DNA of 5,929 nucleotides from an uncultured Planctomycetales bacterium (GTDB taxonomy: Bacteria > Planctomycetota > Planctomycetia > Isosphaerales > Isosphaeraceae). Where the stretch lies: NCBI GenBank assembly GCA_937997355.1, contig CALKTZ010000967.1:1-5929 (forward strand). The letters run 5' to 3'. Each line of letters starts with the position of its first letter. Position 1 is the stretch's first letter. Of this stretch, positions 4,959-5,929 are shown one piece after another. Under the pieces are notes generated by a model, which was not told the origin of the DNA, searched no databases, and saw only the letters and a list, made by a program, of their open reading frames with translations. The position numbers were made by a program, and so were the translations under genes.

Positions 4959-5929
4959 TCAGCCCCCTCGAACGGGCGAATCGACCCGATCGACGATGGC
5001 GGGCCCGTAGTTTGGCGCAGACTCCACGCCGACCTTTCCGCGCATCCAGCGGAACAGGAAGGTGAAGTAGACGGCGACCAGCGCGATTCCGACGGGCCAC
5101 CAGGTCAGCGCCACCCGCAACCCGTAGTGGTCGGAGGCCGAGTTCTGGGCGGTGAGGCTGTGGGAAGAGTCGAGGGTCGATCGCAGCCAGAACGGGTACT
5201 GGCCCGCGAGCGTCGCGGCCAGCATCCCGAGCAAGAACGCGGAGGACGACAGGAAGGCCGCGAGGTCCTGGCCGCGCCTGGGGAACCGGAACGCGCCCCA
5301 GGCCCCGGCGAGCGCGACGAACAGGATCGTCCATGGTCGCGAGATGAGGCCTGAGAAGAGGCCGGGCTGCACCCAGGCGGTGGCCGCCGTGGCGGCGACC
5401 CACAGGCCGAGCGACACCTTCCATGCCCTGAGGGCGAAGGCCACGCTCCGCTCCCGCACGGGCCCGGCCGTCCTCCACGTGAGGAAGAGGGCGCCGTGGA
5501 CTGCCAGGGCCGCGAGGGTGAACAGGCCGACGAGTCCGGTGTACCAGTCCAGGATGCCCGGCTCACGACCGATGAGGAAGTTCGTGAACAGTGGCATACC
5601 CCGGAGCCCCTCTTCCTCGAGCGGGACGCCGCGGATCAGGTTTCCCAGCGAGGCTCCGAACACGATGGCGAGGACCGCGGACGCGAGCATGAAGACCGTG
5701 TCCCAGAATTCCCGCCAGAGGGGATGGTCCTGGTGCAGGCGGAACTCGATCGCCACGCCACGCAGGATCAGCAGCCAGAGGACGACGTTCAGGGCCATGT
5801 AGATGCCGCTGAATGCTGTGGCGTAGACATTCGGGAAGGCCACGAACAACGCGCCGCCCGCCGCGATCAGCCAGACCTCGTTGCCGTCCCAGACCGGGCC
5901 GATCGCCGCCAGCACGGTCCGACGCTCCT
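4959..5929 (-). CDS. cydB: Cytochrome bd ubiquinol oxidase subunit II (5' end cut by window edge)
   Basis: CydB pairs with CydA in the inner membrane to form cytochrome bd, which oxidises quinol and reduces oxygen to water with high affinity and helps respiration at low oxygen. The haem ligands lie in CydA; CydB is structural. The visible frame is open to the window edge, and the residues ERRTVLAAIGPVWDGNEVWL contain the CydB signature GPVWDGNEVWL. Other family marks are the FPNVYATAFSGIYMALN segment and RGVAIEFR. At least seven hydrophobic segments are visible, the last being WWPVGIALVAVYFTFLFRWM, before a polar tail ending SPVRGG. About 323 residues are present; full members are about 335-380, so some 50 N-terminal residues lie outside the window. 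CydA would be expected just upstream, beyond 5929. No internal break is seen. Confidence 0.93.
   Translation of the reverse strand, partial: ERRTVLAAIGPVWDGNEVWLIAAGGALFVAFPNVYATAFSGIYMALNVVLWLLILRGVAIEFRLHQDHPLWREFWDTVFMLASAVLAIVFGASLGNLIRGVPLEEEGLRGMPLFTNFLIGREPGILDWYTGLVGLFTLAALAVHGALFLTWRTAGPVRERSVAFALRAWKVSLGLWVAATAATAWVQPGLFSGLISRPWTILFVALAGAWGAFRFPRRGQDLAAFLSSSAFLLGMLAATLAGQYPFWLRSTLDSSHSLTAQNSASDHYGLRVALTWWPVGIALVAVYFTFLFRWMRGKVGVESAPNYGPAIVDRVDSPVRGG

Noticed and set aside
5152..5802. Plus-strand open frame of 216 codons opposite cydB
   Set aside because: It is antisense to a certain cydB and has shadow-like composition.

Overview
The window is GC-rich bacterial DNA, and every gene I can support lies on the minus strand. 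It reads as two unlike blocks meeting near position 1640. The right block (about 1640 to 5929) looks like a planctomycete, probably of the Isosphaeraceae type. The reasons are the style of its ISL3-family transposase and of its small hypothetical proteins, plus a cytochrome bd subunit. The left block (1 to about 1640) has even stronger G/C preference at third codon positions. It carries a catabolic gene pair of the kind common in Alphaproteobacteria. Both taxonomic readings come from family resemblance, not from a search.

Layout in transcription order, right to left. (a) 5929-4959: most of cydB, the second subunit of cytochrome bd quinol oxidase, cut at its 5' end by the window edge. (b) 4842-4958: a short intergenic stretch with a nested hairpin and repeats built on ATAAGCCT. 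(c) 4841-3996: a two-helix membrane protein of unknown function. It is followed by a small zinc-ribbon-like protein (3682-3888, or 3682-3999 through an ATGA overlap) and an 82-residue hypothetical protein (3633-3385). (d) 3264 to about 1791: an ISL3-family insertion sequence. Its transposase keeps its catalytic residues, but only the upstream terminal inverted repeat is visible and the C-terminal tail departs from the family pattern. (e) About 1800-1640: a fragment of a VOC/glyoxalase-like protein. (f) 1640-886: the C-terminal two thirds of a luciferase-like flavin-dependent oxidoreductase, fused in frame to the VOC fragment. (g) 835-1: an iron-containing alcohol dehydrogenase of the maleylacetate reductase type, cut by the window edge.

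Genes f and g are 50 bases apart and probably formed a catabolic operon (monooxygenase plus NAD(P)H-dependent reductase). The monooxygenase has lost its N-terminal third. The most notable feature is the run of broken joints between about 1640 and 1920: a transposase tail of unknown origin, a VOC fragment, then a headless monooxygenase. It is either a real rearrangement next to an insertion sequence or a chimeric assembly of two genomes. I see no RNA gene, CRISPR array or recognisable new defence system.
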